Of a DNA stretch of 64,000 nucleotides, positions 1-9,443 are shown piece by piece. Each line of letters opens with the position of its first letter. Position 1 is the stretch's first letter. Source of the stretch: Winogradskyella vidalii. Lineage in GTDB: Bacteria > Bacteroidota > Bacteroidia > Flavobacteriales > Flavobacteriaceae. The stretch spans positions 1 to 64,000 of the forward strand of contig NZ_JABFDG010000007.1 in the NCBI RefSeq assembly GCF_013403955.1, written 5' to 3'. The notes under the pieces are model-generated. The model ran no database searches. It worked only from the letters and a program-made list of their open reading frames with translations, and was not told where the DNA came from. Made by a program: the position numbers and the translations under genes.

Positions 1-138
1 CCAGAAGGCGAAGGTTGGGATGGAACGTTTAATAACAGTCCATTGCCAACGAGTGATTACTGGTTTACAGTAGAATACGATGAGCCATTGACCAATGTAC
101 GTAAAGAATTTAAAGCCCATTTTACATTGAAACGATAA
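1..138 (+). CDS. C-terminal end of a T9SS type B sorting-domain protein (5' partial)
   Basis: Frame 1 is open from the window edge to the TAA at 136-138, giving the last 45 residues of a protein. They contain WDGTFNNSPLPTSDYWFTVEY and end in FKAHFTLKR. This is the typical end of the gliding-motility-associated C-terminal (CHU_C, type B) sorting domain, in which a WDG(T/K)xNGxxxPSxDYWF block precedes a basic tail. The domain sends large adhesin-like proteins through the type IX secretion system. A PorP/SprF gene follows after 7 bases, the usual partner of type B substrates in Flavobacteriia, so the two are probably co-transcribed. The passenger part of the protein lies outside the window. Confidence 0.85.
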   Translation, partial: PEGEGWDGTFNNSPLPTSDYWFTVEYDEPLTNVRKEFKAHFTLKR

Positions 139-145
139 AAAAATT

Positions 146-1162
146 ATGAAATTGAAAAAGTATTTTTTAGTAACATTTATAGCTTTTTTGGCAAATTTTA
201 GTTTGGCACAAGAAGGTATACCAATTTATTCGGATTATTTAACTGATAATTATTATTTAATCCATCCTTCTATGGCGGGTGTTGCTAATTGTGCTAAAGT
301 ACGATTAACGGCTAGACAACAATGGTTTGGTGTAGATGATGCTCCAAGTTTACAAACATTGAGTATGAATGGTCGAATAGGAGAGTCGCCAGTAGCTGTT
401 GGTGGTATTCTTTTCAATGATACAAATGGTTATCATTCAACCGTTGGTGGTTATGCTACTTTTGCATATCATTTAATGTTTTCTAGAAATGAGATTGACC
501 TAAATATGTTATCTTTTGGTTTAAGTGCTGGGTTTTTGCAGTACAAATTAGATGAAACGAGTTGGTTGGTTCCAGGAGAGCCACATGATCAAGCTGTGGC
601 TGGAATTGAGCAAAGTGCTACTAATTTTAATATTGATTTTGGATTCTCATACCACTTTATAGATTTCTATGCACATTTTACGGCAAAGAATATCTTAGAT
701 AATGAAGGTATTAATTGGAATGGTATTGATGGCTTTGAATATCAGAACTTAAGAACGTATTTATTGTCTTCAGGTTATACGTTTAGTAAGTATGGAAGTG
801 ATTGGAGCTATGAACCATCAATAATGTATATGTACAGAGATGCAACAGAAGAATCATCTATTGATATCAATGCTAAAGTTTACAAGGAAATGGATTTTGG
901 TAAAGTATGGGGAGGTTTGTCTTATAGACGTAGTTTAGATGGTGCAGAATTTCAAGATGGCTCAGGAGTAAGTAATCAAAAATTACAATATATCACACCA
1001 TTTTTAGGGGTTGATTATAATAATTTTGTTTTTGCTTACACATATTCTTATCAAGCAAATACGGTAAACTTTAATACAGGTGGTTTTCATCAGTTAACAC
1101 TTGGTTTTAACTTTAATTGTAGAAGAGAAAAGTATGAGTGTAATTGTCCGGCGATAAATTAA
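146..1162 (+). CDS. PorP/SprF family type IX secretion membrane protein
   Basis: A 338-residue protein with a signal peptide (about residues 1-21, ending SLAQ), then IPIYSDYLTDNYYLIHPSMAG, the characteristic start of PorP/SprF proteins (YxxNxxxxNPAxAG-like). The rest alternates short polar turns with aromatic beta strands, as in an outer-membrane barrel, and ends in a Cys-rich tail (CRREKYECNC). SprF of Flavobacterium johnsoniae is needed to secrete its neighbouring adhesin SprB. By the same logic this copy probably serves the T9SS type B protein whose end lies 7 bases upstream. The start ATG at 146 sits directly after the upstream stop. Homology to the family is clear; the specific partner is inferred from position. 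Confidence 0.9.
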   Translation: MKLKKYFLVTFIAFLANFSLAQEGIPIYSDYLTDNYYLIHPSMAGVANCAKVRLTARQQWFGVDDAPSLQTLSMNGRIGESPVAVGGILFNDTNGYHSTVGGYATFAYHLMFSRNEIDLNMLSFGLSAGFLQYKLDETSWLVPGEPHDQAVAGIEQSATNFNIDFGFSYHFIDFYAHFTAKNILDNEGINWNGIDGFEYQNLRTYLLSSGYTFSKYGSDWSYEPSIMYMYRDATEESSIDINAKVYKEMDFGKVWGGLSYRRSLDGAEFQDGSGVSNQKLQYITPFLGVDYNNFVFAYTYSYQANTVNFNTGGFHQLTLGFNFNCRREKYECNCPAIN

Positions 1163-1183
1163 TACATTATTATATCATACAAA

Positions 1184-1215
1184 AAAAGGCTCAATTTAAT
1201 AAAATTGAGCCTTTT
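1184..1215. terminator. Bidirectional rho-independent terminator
   Basis: A 14-bp perfect stem (1184-1197 with 1202-1215, GGCTCAAT core) closes a 4-base loop. It is flanked by A-runs on one side and T-runs on the other. It lies between the convergent PorP/SprF and vWA genes and can end transcription from both. Confidence 0.85.
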
Positions 1216-1229
1216 GTTTTTTTCAGAAC

Positions 1230-2402
1230 TTATTCTTCCCAACTATAATTTTTCTTTTCGGCTTGGGTCTTTAAAGCTTTAATCATTGCCGTTTCTAAGT
1301 TATTTGTAGAACTATTATTATGCTCAGCCACATAATGACGTCGCTTTAAATTTAGTGTTGCAATTTCATCTTGAAGTTTTTCACGTATTTTCGCCTTAGC
1401 TTCAACATAAGCTTTAATTTCTGATTTTGACTTTCCTTTTAATTCTTTTGGTAATTCGCTTTCTTTTAATGTATCATAAGAAAAATTAGCTTCTTTTTCT
1501 GCATCCACCAAATCCCATGAACTGTTTTTATATAACCGAGAACTTTTACTAACGGTTCTACTCACCGCATTGGCTTTATTATAATTTCTAGCATTAGTAT
1601 CCTGTTCAGCTTGCATTTCCATTTTAGCTTGGCCAGCGCTTCCATAAGCAATATAGGTTTTATTTAACGCTTCATTGAGTCCTATAATTTTATCATCATA
1701 AGGTGAAGCGATATGTACTGTTGCTTCATTGTGATTAATGGCGGTATAGTTGCCATGAGTTAAATCGGCACCAGCTTTCCATTTTGTAGCAATACCTTGA
1801 TTATAGTCGCCACAAAAAATAGTATTGACAGTTACATCATTTTGATGAGCAAATTTTGAGGCTTCCTCATAGTTTACGTTTCCTTGAGTGTAAGGTTCAT
1901 TTCCAGCAATAAAAATAAGTTTTAAATCGGCTTTGTTATTTCCCCATTCTAATTGGTTAAGTGCGGTTTTAATTACTTTTCCACAGTATTCATTACCGCC
2001 ATTTGTAGTTAATGAGAATAATGCTTTCGATATTTCATCTAAATCATCACTAAATGCTAGCACTTGCCTTACGTAGCCTTCGTCTGCATTAAGGTTATCA
2101 TTACCGTATTCATATAAGGCAATTTTAAGATTCGGGCTCTCATCTTCACATTTAGCATACGATAATTCATTAATAAGTTTCCAAAGTTGTGCCCTAGCTT
2201 GATCTATTAAACCATCCATACTATTACTGGTGTCTAATAGTAAGGCGACTTTAATTTCAGGTTTTTCAGTTTTCGAATGTGTTTCAATTACGGTTTCAGT
2301 AATTAATAATTCTGCTATATTTGATGAGTTATTATTCGCATTACAAGCTATTACTGTTGTTAAGCTCAGTGCGATGACTACGGGCTTAAATAGTGTTTTC
2401 AT
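1230..2402 (-). CDS. von Willebrand factor A domain lipoprotein
   Basis: The protein starts MKTLFKPVVIALSLTTVIAC, a lipoprotein signal with a VIAC lipobox; a start three codons upstream at 2411 is also possible, but this one gives the compact signal. A vWA domain follows with the metal-ion-dependent adhesion motif DTSNSM (DxSxS), GGNEYCG and a FIAGNEP strand. The C-terminal third is charged and Lys/Glu-rich, likely alpha-helical. vWA lipoproteins of this type bind partner proteins through a divalent metal at the cell envelope; the ligand is not known. It is transcribed toward PorP/SprF and shares the terminator between them. The next gene upstream on the same strand is the SIMPL-like gene, 143 bases away. 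Confidence 0.75.
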   Translation of the reverse strand: MKTLFKPVVIALSLTTVIACNANNNSSNIAELLITETVIETHSKTEKPEIKVALLLDTSNSMDGLIDQARAQLWKLINELSYAKCEDESPNLKIALYEYGNDNLNADEGYVRQVLAFSDDLDEISKALFSLTTNGGNEYCGKVIKTALNQLEWGNNKADLKLIFIAGNEPYTQGNVNYEEASKFAHQNDVTVNTIFCGDYNQGIATKWKAGADLTHGNYTAINHNEATVHIASPYDDKIIGLNEALNKTYIAYGSAGQAKMEMQAEQDTNARNYNKANAVSRTVSKSSRLYKNSSWDLVDAEKEANFSYDTLKESELPKELKGKSKSEIKAYVEAKAKIREKLQDEIATLNLKRRHYVAEHNNSSTNNLETAMIKALKTQAEKKNYSWEE

Positions 2403-2554
2403 ATTTCTCATTTTTTAATTATTATATATTTTGTTTCTCATTAATCTTAAGGGAACAATCTAAATCGGTAGCTTTAGTGTCAAAGGGTCTCGTTATTTTT
2501 TAATTTAACATTATCGCTTCTTTCAAGTCTAACAACAAGCGGTCTTAAGTCTTT

Positions 2555-3586
2555 TTATTTTGTCTTCAATTCTTTTACGTCAATAGTACCATTTGGTGAT
2601 ATCACATAATATTTGTGGTCGATTTTTGTTTCTACAGTTGGCGTTTCTTTTTTGACTTTTGGTTTCGGTGTAAAAGCGAGTTTAATGTGCATTCCGATTT
2701 GAACAACGGGTTCTAAGATGGAAGCATTAATCACCACATCATAAGTTTCGTAGGTCAAAGGTTGGTAGTAATAAGAGGTTTGTTTTTTTGCTGTAGTAAC
2801 GCCTTTTTGGCGATCTAAAGCTTCAATAGAAATACTGTTATAAGCTTGATAGCTTCGGTAAAAATCTTTAGGAAAATAACAATATTTGTCGTCTGCAATA
2901 GCCACATTGTAATCAGACATATCAAAACCTAGAACTTCGTAGTAAGCCTTTTTTTCTTCAATGAGTTTTAATAATTCATCTTGAAGGTTTTTATACACCT
3001 CCTGAATATTTTCAATATAATAATCCACTTTTACCAAGTTATAAACTTCACTTTGCGCACAGGCTTCTAAAATGGCTTCAAATTGATTGGTTTTTGTAAA
3101 TTGAATATGAATGTTTTGTTGCAACTCAAAGCCCTTAGGAACTTCCGTATAGGTTTTGCTGAATAGTTTTTTGGTTACTTCAACTTCATACATCGGGGTA
3201 AAAGAAATGACATCAATTACAATACTATTTTGAGTAATCCCTTTTTCATTCAATCGCTCTTTAATGCTGTCTATGCGTTCTTTCATAAGTTGATTGGTGG
3301 CTTCGGCAGAAGGGCCAATTTGAGCGACATTAAAAATTGCGGTATAGGTTGTTGCACTAGCATTTTGTAACGCTTTTACATCAACAGTGAGCACATTACT
3401 CGGATATAATGTGTTTTGTATGGGGTGTTGTGCTGTAGGGTTATAAATTTTAGCATTTCCAGAACTTAAAATGTTTTGTCTAGAAATATCATCTGTAATT
3501 TCATTATAGTTTCCTCTGTGTTGCGCTCCTAGGTTGATACTAAAAATTAGTAATGCTACTAACCCTAAATTGAATGTGTTTTTCAT
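2555..3586 (-). CDS. Secreted SIMPL/DUF541-like protein
   Basis: A 343-residue protein with a signal peptide (residues 1-21, ending NLGAQ). Residues about 65-190 read like a SIMPL (DUF541) domain: a beta strand rich in small residues, then the helix NQLMKERIDSIKERLNEKG followed by an ITQNSIVIDVISFTP strand, a pattern of many SIMPL proteins. A second repeat-like half with NLQDELLKLIEEKKAYYEVLGF follows. SIMPL proteins are periplasmic or outer-membrane-associated and poorly understood. No catalytic motif is visible. It lies 143 bases upstream of the vWA gene on the same strand, so joint transcription is possible. The assignment rests on pattern, not a clear signature. Confidence 0.5.
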   Translation of the reverse strand: MKNTFNLGLVALLIFSINLGAQHRGNYNEITDDISRQNILSSGNAKIYNPTAQHPIQNTLYPSNVLTVDVKALQNASATTYTAIFNVAQIGPSAEATNQLMKERIDSIKERLNEKGITQNSIVIDVISFTPMYEVEVTKKLFSKTYTEVPKGFELQQNIHIQFTKTNQFEAILEACAQSEVYNLVKVDYYIENIQEVYKNLQDELLKLIEEKKAYYEVLGFDMSDYNVAIADDKYCYFPKDFYRSYQAYNSISIEALDRQKGVTTAKKQTSYYYQPLTYETYDVVINASILEPVVQIGMHIKLAFTPKPKVKKETPTVETKIDHKYYVISPNGTIDVKELKTK

Positions 3587-3795
3587 GATTATAATTGTTT
3601 TTTGATTTCTAGTGTAAAGCTCTGTCTAAAAAACAGGTACAAAAAACAGGAATGAGTGAACTAGTCATTTCGGAGCGTAAAGCGGACGGTAAATTTAGTA
3701 GGTGTCGCTTTTTTAGGATGTAAAACACACGATTTCTAAATAGGCTATTTTTTGATACCGAATAAAGTATGTAAGTTTATTGCTAGAAATTAATA

Positions 3796-5970
3796 GTGTC
3801 TGTGAGAACTGCTTTAACATATCGAATCTTATTACTGTTTTGCCTGATGGGATGTATTGCCTTTGGGCAACAAAATCAGTTAGATAAAAGGACCAATGAA
3901 GCCGTGTTTAACATTAGAGGTTCCGTGTATGAGAAAGATTCCTATTCGCCATACAAGAATGTAGAGATTTTGATTAATGGCGGTGGTTACACCAGAAGTA
4001 GTGCGGATGGTTCTTTTAATGTGCAGGCCAAAATTGGCGATGAACTCATTATTAGTCATAAGGATTTTGAAACCATTTATTACACTATAAAATCTAATGA
4101 ACGTATAAGTATTGAGGTTATAGGTGCTAAGCAATCAAATTCGCGTTACCGAAAAAGTAGCGATTTTAAACGCTTTAATGAGATGATAGATTCTGCTGCG
4201 ACTTATCTTAAAAAAGACGCGGAAAAAAGTATAAAATTTATTGGTAATGCTTTAAATGCCAATGTTGGCACTACCGAAAATGCAGAAGCGCATGAGTTGT
4301 TAGGCGATGTTTACATGCATTGGAAACAGTATGATTTAGCAGTTTCAGCCTATAAAATTAGTCTTCAAAATACGGAAACTAATTCAGCAAAACTTAAATT
4401 AGCAAAGGCTTACCTCAATAATGAGAATTTTGAAGCCAGTCTTTCTACGTATCATCAAATTGAAGAAAGTAGTCTATCTAATTATAATAAGACGGTTTGG
4501 TTTGAAGGCATTGGTGATGTGCATGTAAAACAGAAAGCTTACTCTAAAGCTATTGAAGCTTATGAAGCGGGTTTAAAAGTAGCAACAACACACTTAATTG
4601 CACCTAAAGTTACTGACTTAAATTCAAAAATGGCTCAAGTTTATAGCGACCAAGGGCAAACCTCTAAAGCAAAAAACTTTTTTAGTAATTCATTGAGTTT
4701 AGCTGAAAGAGAAAATAAAAAAAGAGCTGTCGAAGAGCAAATTAAGGTGGCCGAATTTAACAATACTAATGCCGATTACGAAAGTGAAATTGTGTTACGA
4801 AAACAAGCTATCGAAGGAATTAAAACTATTGAATTAGATTCCATTATTGCTAATGAAAGCCCAATTACATCTCAAAAGCAAAATTATAAAATTGGAAATG
4901 CGCTAATCTTACAAAATCGAAATGATGATGCCATACTATATTTAGAAAAAAGTAGAAAAGAGGCTGGTGAAAAAGAAGATCTTGTTGTAGAAAAGGATGC
5001 CACCAGAAAGTTATCTGAGGCATTAATTAAAAAAGGAGCAACCGAAGAAGGGCTCGCTATGATTGAGAATTATGAGATTATTGTAGATGAATTATATGCT
5101 AAAAAAGAACAAGAGATATCTCAAGCTGCACGTTTTAGTCGGAATATTGCAGAGCAGCAAAACCGAATCACATCATTAGAAAGCGACCGTGCTTTATCTA
5201 AAAGTACCTACGAGTTAACCCAAGAGCGTAATAAACGGCAACAGCTCATTATTTACACCTTAATCGGTGGCTTGGTGTTATTACTTATTACAGGTTTTTT
5301 AATGTTTAAATACATAAAGCAGCAACGTTTGGCAAATAATTTATTGGCTTTAAAATCCTTGAGAAGTCAAATGAATCCCCATTTTATTTTTAATGCTTTA
5401 AATTCCGTTAATACCTTTATAGCGACCAATGATGAACGCACAGCTAACAAATATTTATCCGATTTTTCACAGTTAATGCGTGCTGTTTTAGAGAATAGCG
5501 AAGAGGATTTTATTCCATTAAAAAAAGAAATTGAATTGTTGAATTTATACACTAAACTCGAACACTTTAGGTTTCAGGATAAATTTGATTATGCGATACA
5601 TGTAGATGAAAGCATAGATGTTGACGAATTTCAGATTCCACCCATGTTATTACAACCTTATATAGAAAATGCAGTTTGGCATGGCTTACGTTATAAAACG
5701 GAAAAAGGACATCTAGATATAACTATTCAACCCAAATCTAAAGGTGAAATTACCATAACCATATCAGATGACGGTATCGGAAGAACACGTTCTAAAGCAT
5801 TGAAAACGGAACATCAGAAAAAACAAAATTCAAAAGGCATGAATAATATTAAAAAACGTGTCGCCATTTTAAACGAAATGTATAAGGGTAAAGTAGACGT
5901 GATCATCGAGGATTTTCAAGATTTGGATGATGCAGGAACGAAAGTCGTTGTGACATTAAAGAAGGATTAA
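3796..5970 (+). CDS. LytS-type sensor histidine kinase with carboxypeptidase-regulatory and TPR sensor region
   Basis: The frame opens with GTG at 3796, shortly after an in-frame stop, and gives a signal-like segment (residues about 10-24, ILLLFCLMGCIAFG). Residues about 36-108 resemble a carboxypeptidase-regulatory-like beta sandwich (VFNIRGSVYEKDSYSPYKNV), as found in surface proteins. Residues about 130-400 carry tetratricopeptide repeats, followed by a coiled coil. A membrane segment lies at about 484-506 (LIIYTLIGGLVLLLITGFLMF). The cytoplasmic part holds the His_kinase (LytS/YehU) signature QMNPHFIFNALN with the likely phospho-acceptor His529, then an HATPase region with IENAVWHG and DDGIGR. 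The response regulator follows 73 bases downstream, so they are a pair. The stimulus is unknown. Confidence 0.88.
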   Translation: MSVRTALTYRILLLFCLMGCIAFGQQNQLDKRTNEAVFNIRGSVYEKDSYSPYKNVEILINGGGYTRSSADGSFNVQAKIGDELIISHKDFETIYYTIKSNERISIEVIGAKQSNSRYRKSSDFKRFNEMIDSAATYLKKDAEKSIKFIGNALNANVGTTENAEAHELLGDVYMHWKQYDLAVSAYKISLQNTETNSAKLKLAKAYLNNENFEASLSTYHQIEESSLSNYNKTVWFEGIGDVHVKQKAYSKAIEAYEAGLKVATTHLIAPKVTDLNSKMAQVYSDQGQTSKAKNFFSNSLSLAERENKKRAVEEQIKVAEFNNTNADYESEIVLRKQAIEGIKTIELDSIIANESPITSQKQNYKIGNALILQNRNDDAILYLEKSRKEAGEKEDLVVEKDATRKLSEALIKKGATEEGLAMIENYEIIVDELYAKKEQEISQAARFSRNIAEQQNRITSLESDRALSKSTYELTQERNKRQQLIIYTLIGGLVLLLITGFLMFKYIKQQRLANNLLALKSLRSQMNPHFIFNALNSVNTFIATNDERTANKYLSDFSQLMRAVLENSEEDFIPLKKEIELLNLYTKLEHFRFQDKFDYAIHVDESIDVDEFQIPPMLLQPYIENAVWHGLRYKTEKGHLDITIQPKSKGEITITISDDGIGRTRSKALKTEHQKKQNSKGMNNIKKRVAILNEMYKGKVDVIIEDFQDLDDAGTKVVVTLKKD

Positions 5971-6043
5971 TTAAGTTGGAAGAAAGGCGTTTGAAGTTGG
6001 AAGCAACTTTGAGCTACAAGCTTCGAACTTCAAACTAAAACAC

Positions 6044-6778
6044 ATGAAATTAAAGGCCATTATAGTTGAAGACGAAGAAAACAGTAGGTTAATTCTTAGA
6101 AATTATTTAACGAAGTATTGTCCAAATATTTCAATTTTAGGTGAAGCAGCTAATGTTGAAGACGCTTTGGTTCTCATTAGAAATAATGATTTGGATGTGG
6201 TGTTTTTAGATGTAGAAATGCCTTATGGTAATGCCTTCGATTTATTAGATAAAGTAGGTGATATTAATTTTGAAACCATATTTGTTACCGCATATAACCA
6301 TTATGCCATTGAGGCTTTAAATGCGCATGCGTCTTATTATTTAATGAAACCGATTTCAATTGACGAGTTGATTAAGGCCGTAGATTATGTTACAGAAATT
6401 AGGGTCAAGGAAGAGGCGCTTCAAGACCAGGTGTTAGTACCAAAGACTAATTCTGTTAATGGTAAAATTACCATTCCGCAACTAGACGGTTTTGAAGTGA
6501 TTGAAACCGCAACAATCATGTATTGTAAAGCAGATGATAATTATACAGAAATTTTCCTGAATAATAATCAAAAGAAGCTCGTCAGTAAAACTCTAAAATA
6601 TATTGAAGAAAGTTTAAATGAGGCTAATTTTGCAAGAGTTCACAAGAGTTATTTGGTCAATGTGGATGAAATTGTAAAATACGTTAAAGGGAAAGGAGGA
6701 AGTGTGGTGCTTAGCAATGGCAAAGAAATTAATGTTTCTGCTTCAAAAAAATCAGATTTGTTGTCTTATTTTAAATAA
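6044..6778 (+). CDS. LytTR-family response regulator
   Basis: A 244-residue regulator. Residues 1-125 form a receiver domain with acidic pair E9-D10, phospho-acceptor Asp56 in FLDVEMP, and the switch Lys in MKPIS. Residues about 145-244 form a LytTR DNA-binding domain (IMYCKADDNYTEIFL, FARVHKSYLVNVDEI). This is the standard partner of LytS-type kinases such as the gene just upstream, and the two are probably transcribed together. The 73-base spacer contains GAAG/CTTC-rich imperfect repeats rather than a clear promoter. Targets cannot be read from the window. Confidence 0.92.
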   Translation: MKLKAIIVEDEENSRLILRNYLTKYCPNISILGEAANVEDALVLIRNNDLDVVFLDVEMPYGNAFDLLDKVGDINFETIFVTAYNHYAIEALNAHASYYLMKPISIDELIKAVDYVTEIRVKEEALQDQVLVPKTNSVNGKITIPQLDGFEVIETATIMYCKADDNYTEIFLNNNQKKLVSKTLKYIEESLNEANFARVHKSYLVNVDEIVKYVKGKGGSVVLSNGKEINVSASKKSDLLSYFK

Positions 6779-6782
6779 CCGT

Positions 6783-6802
6783 ATCCCTTTGAAAAAAGGG
6801 AT
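6783..6802 (+). terminator. Weak hairpin after the LytTR gene
   Basis: An 8-bp perfect stem, ATCCCTTT/AAAGGGAT, with a GAAA tetraloop starts 4 bases after the regulator's stop. No T-run follows directly, so it may protect mRNA ends rather than terminate. A second imperfect AGTAC/GTACT pair lies shortly downstream. Confidence 0.4.
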
Positions 6803-6860
6803 CTCCGAATAGATAAAAAAAGAGTACCTTCAGTTAAAGTACTATTCTAAAATATAAATG

Positions 6861-6939
6861 GCCTGCAAGTTTATTTTAACCTTGTAAGTATGACTTCTAA
6901 AATTGAAAGACCTACAAGGTATTCAAAACCTTGCAGGTC
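6861..6939. repeat. Intergenic palindromic repeat, CCTGCAAGG/CCTTGTAGG type
   Basis: GACCTACAAGGT (6909-6920) pairs with ACCTTGCAGGTC (6928-6939) with one G-T wobble. A degenerate relative lies at 6861-6890. The same units recur at 32524-32556 between trmH-like and mutS genes. It looks like a dispersed REP-like intergenic element. It lies between the convergent regulator and DUF2797 genes and may also act as a terminator. Confidence 0.6.
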
Positions 6940-6951
6940 AAAATAGAAACT

Positions 6952-7743
6952 TTACACACTCAATTCTACAACTAAGCCTTCATTAGAACGTATATTAAAA
7001 ACGGTATTATCTTCAAAAATGAGGTATTGTCCTTTAATGCCAACTAATTTACCGGAGTACTCAGGTGTTTTACTTAGATTAAGACTTTTAGGTTTTTCAG
7101 GATATTGTTCAACAGGAAATAATAGGTGTGTTTCGGTGTTGTTTTCAATAAAGTATGGCAATGCTTCCTCAGGAATATAAGCTTTTAGTTTCTGTCGCCA
7201 TTCTAAAAGGTTTTCATCTTTAATGTCATTTTTAAGCATTGTTCTCCAATTGGTTTTATCGGCGACATAGTCTTTTAGAGCAACTTCTGTAATGCCTGCT
7301 AAATAACGGTTAGGAACTTCAACAATTTCAATAGCTTCATGAGCGCCCTGATCGATCCAACGTGTTGGTACTTGGCTTTTTCGTGTTACACCAACTTTAA
7401 CGTTGCTAGAGTTTGCTAAATATACAATATGAGGTTGTAGCTGTACTTTCTTTTCGTATTCTAAGTCTCTGTCTTCTTTATCTAAATGTGCGGTGCTTAA
7501 TTCTGGTCGCATAATCCAATCGCCAGCAAAAGGTTTATCAAAAAAACACGATTTACAAAAGCCCTGTCTGTAAATAGGTCGGTCTAATCCGCAACTTAAA
7601 CATTGATGACCAATAGGCTTTATATTAATCGTTTTATTCAGTAATTGATTCACATGAATAAAGTCATTTTTAAAGATCAAATAATATTGAATTGGTTCTA
7701 AAAATTCGGTTTGCATTTTTGTGAGAACTCCTGAGTAAAGCAT
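6952..7743 (-). CDS. DUF2797 protein with zinc-ribbon motif
   Basis: The start at 7743 (MLYSGVLTKMQTEF) matches the usual beginning of DUF2797 proteins; the frame stays open 8 codons further to 7767. Residues about 45-70 hold a zinc-ribbon-like CLSCG...GFCKSCF, with four cysteines in two CxxC pairs. Residues about 100-175 include HIVYLAN, KVGVTRKSQVPTRWIDQGA and ALKDYVADKTNWRTML, which recall the GIY-YIG nuclease fold (a Y-strand, KVGxTR, then a conserved Glu helix). That resemblance is my inference. The function is unknown. It is divergent from the GH3-ligase gene. Confidence 0.75.
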   Translation of the reverse strand: MLYSGVLTKMQTEFLEPIQYYLIFKNDFIHVNQLLNKTINIKPIGHQCLSCGLDRPIYRQGFCKSCFFDKPFAGDWIMRPELSTAHLDKEDRDLEYEKKVQLQPHIVYLANSSNVKVGVTRKSQVPTRWIDQGAHEAIEIVEVPNRYLAGITEVALKDYVADKTNWRTMLKNDIKDENLLEWRQKLKAYIPEEALPYFIENNTETHLLFPVEQYPEKPKSLNLSKTPEYSGKLVGIKGQYLIFEDNTVFNIRSNEGLVVELSV

Positions 7744-7885
7744 AAAAGAATTTAGTATTTTTATCATTTAAGCCTTACTGAGATTCGTCTCAAAGAACTT
7801 AGATGAATATTAGAATTTAAGATTCAAAATTACGTACAATAACTGAACTATTAAATCTCGTTTAGCGAGTAAAGATAACTAATCC

Positions 7886-9403
7886 ATGCCAATTCCTATT
7901 GTAAACTCTATAGCTTCATGGTTTTTAAAAAAACGATTTCATCAAATAGAATTGTTTTTGAAATATCCAAATGAAGTGCAGAATGAGTTGCTTTTTAACT
8001 TATTGAAACTAGCTAAAGATACTGAAATTGGTCGGCAATATGATTTTGATGCTATAAAAACGTATCGTGAATTTAACGAACGCATTCCAATTGTAGATTA
8101 TGAAAATTTTCATCCATTAATTGAACGTTCTAGACAAGGTGAACAAAATATCTTTTGGCCTAAACCAATCAAGTGGTTTGCCAAATCTAGTGGTACTACT
8201 AATGCCCAAAGTAAATTTATTCCTGTAAGTTTTGAGTCTTTAGAAGATTGTCATTATGCGGCTAGTAAGGATTTGCTTTGTATGTATTTAAACAATAATG
8301 AAGATGCACAATTGTTTACCGGGAAAAGTTTACGTTTAGGTGGAAGTAAAGAATTATATAAAGAAAATGGGACTGTTTTTGGCGATTTAAGTGCCATTCT
8401 TATTGATAACATGCCGTTTTGGGCAGAGTTTAGTAGCACGCCAAGCAATCGTGTGTCGCTAATGAGTGAATGGGAAACCAAGATGCAAGCTATTGTTGAA
8501 GAGACGATTGAAGAAAATGTAACCAGCTTAGCTGGAGTGCCATCTTGGATGTTGGTGTTGTTGAATAATGTTTTAGACAAAACAGGTAAAGACAGTCTTT
8601 TTGATATTTGGCCTAATCTAGAAGTTTACTTCCATGGCGGGGTTAGTTTTAACCCTTATGTAGAGCAGTACAAGGCTATTTTACCATCTCAAAGTTTTAG
8701 ATATTACGAAATTTATAATGCGTCTGAAGGCTTTTTTGCAATTCAGGATCAAAATAATTCAAGCGATTTACTATTAATGTTAGATTATGGAATTTTCTAT
8801 GAGTTTATTCCTATGGATGCTTATGGCACTGAGACACAAAAAGTGATTCCATTAAGTGAGGTCAAGCTCAATACAAATTACGCTGTTATTATTACGACGA
8901 ATGCTGGTTTATGGCGTTACAAAATAGGAGATACTATTCGGTTTGTGAGTTTAAGCCCTCACCGAATTAAGGTTACAGGAAGAACCAAACATCATATCAA
9001 TGCCTTTGGCGAAGAGTTAATTATAGAAAATGCAGAGGAAGCCTTTAAAAATGTTTGTAAACGTACTGCTTCTGAAATTGTAGACTATACAGCAGCACCT
9101 ATTTTTATGGATGGCAAAGAAAAAGGTGCTCATGAGTGGATTATAGAATTTAAAACACCTCCTGAAAATATGTCTTATTTTGAAGAGTTATTTGATAATG
9201 CGTTAAAAGCATTGAATTCAGATTATGAAGCCAAACGTTTTAATAATATGACTTTAAATAAGCCTAAAATACACAGTGCAAGAAAGGATTTATTTTACGA
9301 TTGGCTGAAAGTAAACAACAAACTTGGAGGTCAACATAAAGTACCTCGTTTGTCTAATTCGAGAAGTTACTTAGAAGAGTTATTGCGTATTAATAGTTTG
9401 TAA
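7886..9403 (+). CDS. GH3 auxin-responsive promoter family protein (acyl-adenylating enzyme)
   Basis: A 505-residue member of the GH3 branch of the ANL adenylating superfamily. Visible motifs are the nucleotide-binding loop WFAKSSGTTNAQSKFIPVS (about residue 95), YEIYNASEGFFAIQ (aromatic-acid adenylation core) and LWRYKIGDTIRF with the hinge region before KVTGRTKHHINAFGEE. Plant GH3 enzymes join amino acids to auxin or jasmonate. Bacterial homologues, common in Bacteroidota, have no settled substrate, so only the reaction class (acyl-adenylate formation and transfer) can be claimed. The length is normal for the bacterial family. Confidence 0.9.
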   Translation: MPIPIVNSIASWFLKKRFHQIELFLKYPNEVQNELLFNLLKLAKDTEIGRQYDFDAIKTYREFNERIPIVDYENFHPLIERSRQGEQNIFWPKPIKWFAKSSGTTNAQSKFIPVSFESLEDCHYAASKDLLCMYLNNNEDAQLFTGKSLRLGGSKELYKENGTVFGDLSAILIDNMPFWAEFSSTPSNRVSLMSEWETKMQAIVEETIEENVTSLAGVPSWMLVLLNNVLDKTGKDSLFDIWPNLEVYFHGGVSFNPYVEQYKAILPSQSFRYYEIYNASEGFFAIQDQNNSSDLLLMLDYGIFYEFIPMDAYGTETQKVIPLSEVKLNTNYAVIITTNAGLWRYKIGDTIRFVSLSPHRIKVTGRTKHHINAFGEELIIENAEEAFKNVCKRTASEIVDYTAAPIFMDGKEKGAHEWIIEFKTPPENMSYFEELFDNALKALNSDYEAKRFNNMTLNKPKIHSARKDLFYDWLKVNNKLGGQHKVPRLSNSRSYLEELLRINSL

Positions 9404-9443
9404 GCTGTGGTATTGAAATAAAAATTAAGCGGTTTATAAAAAA

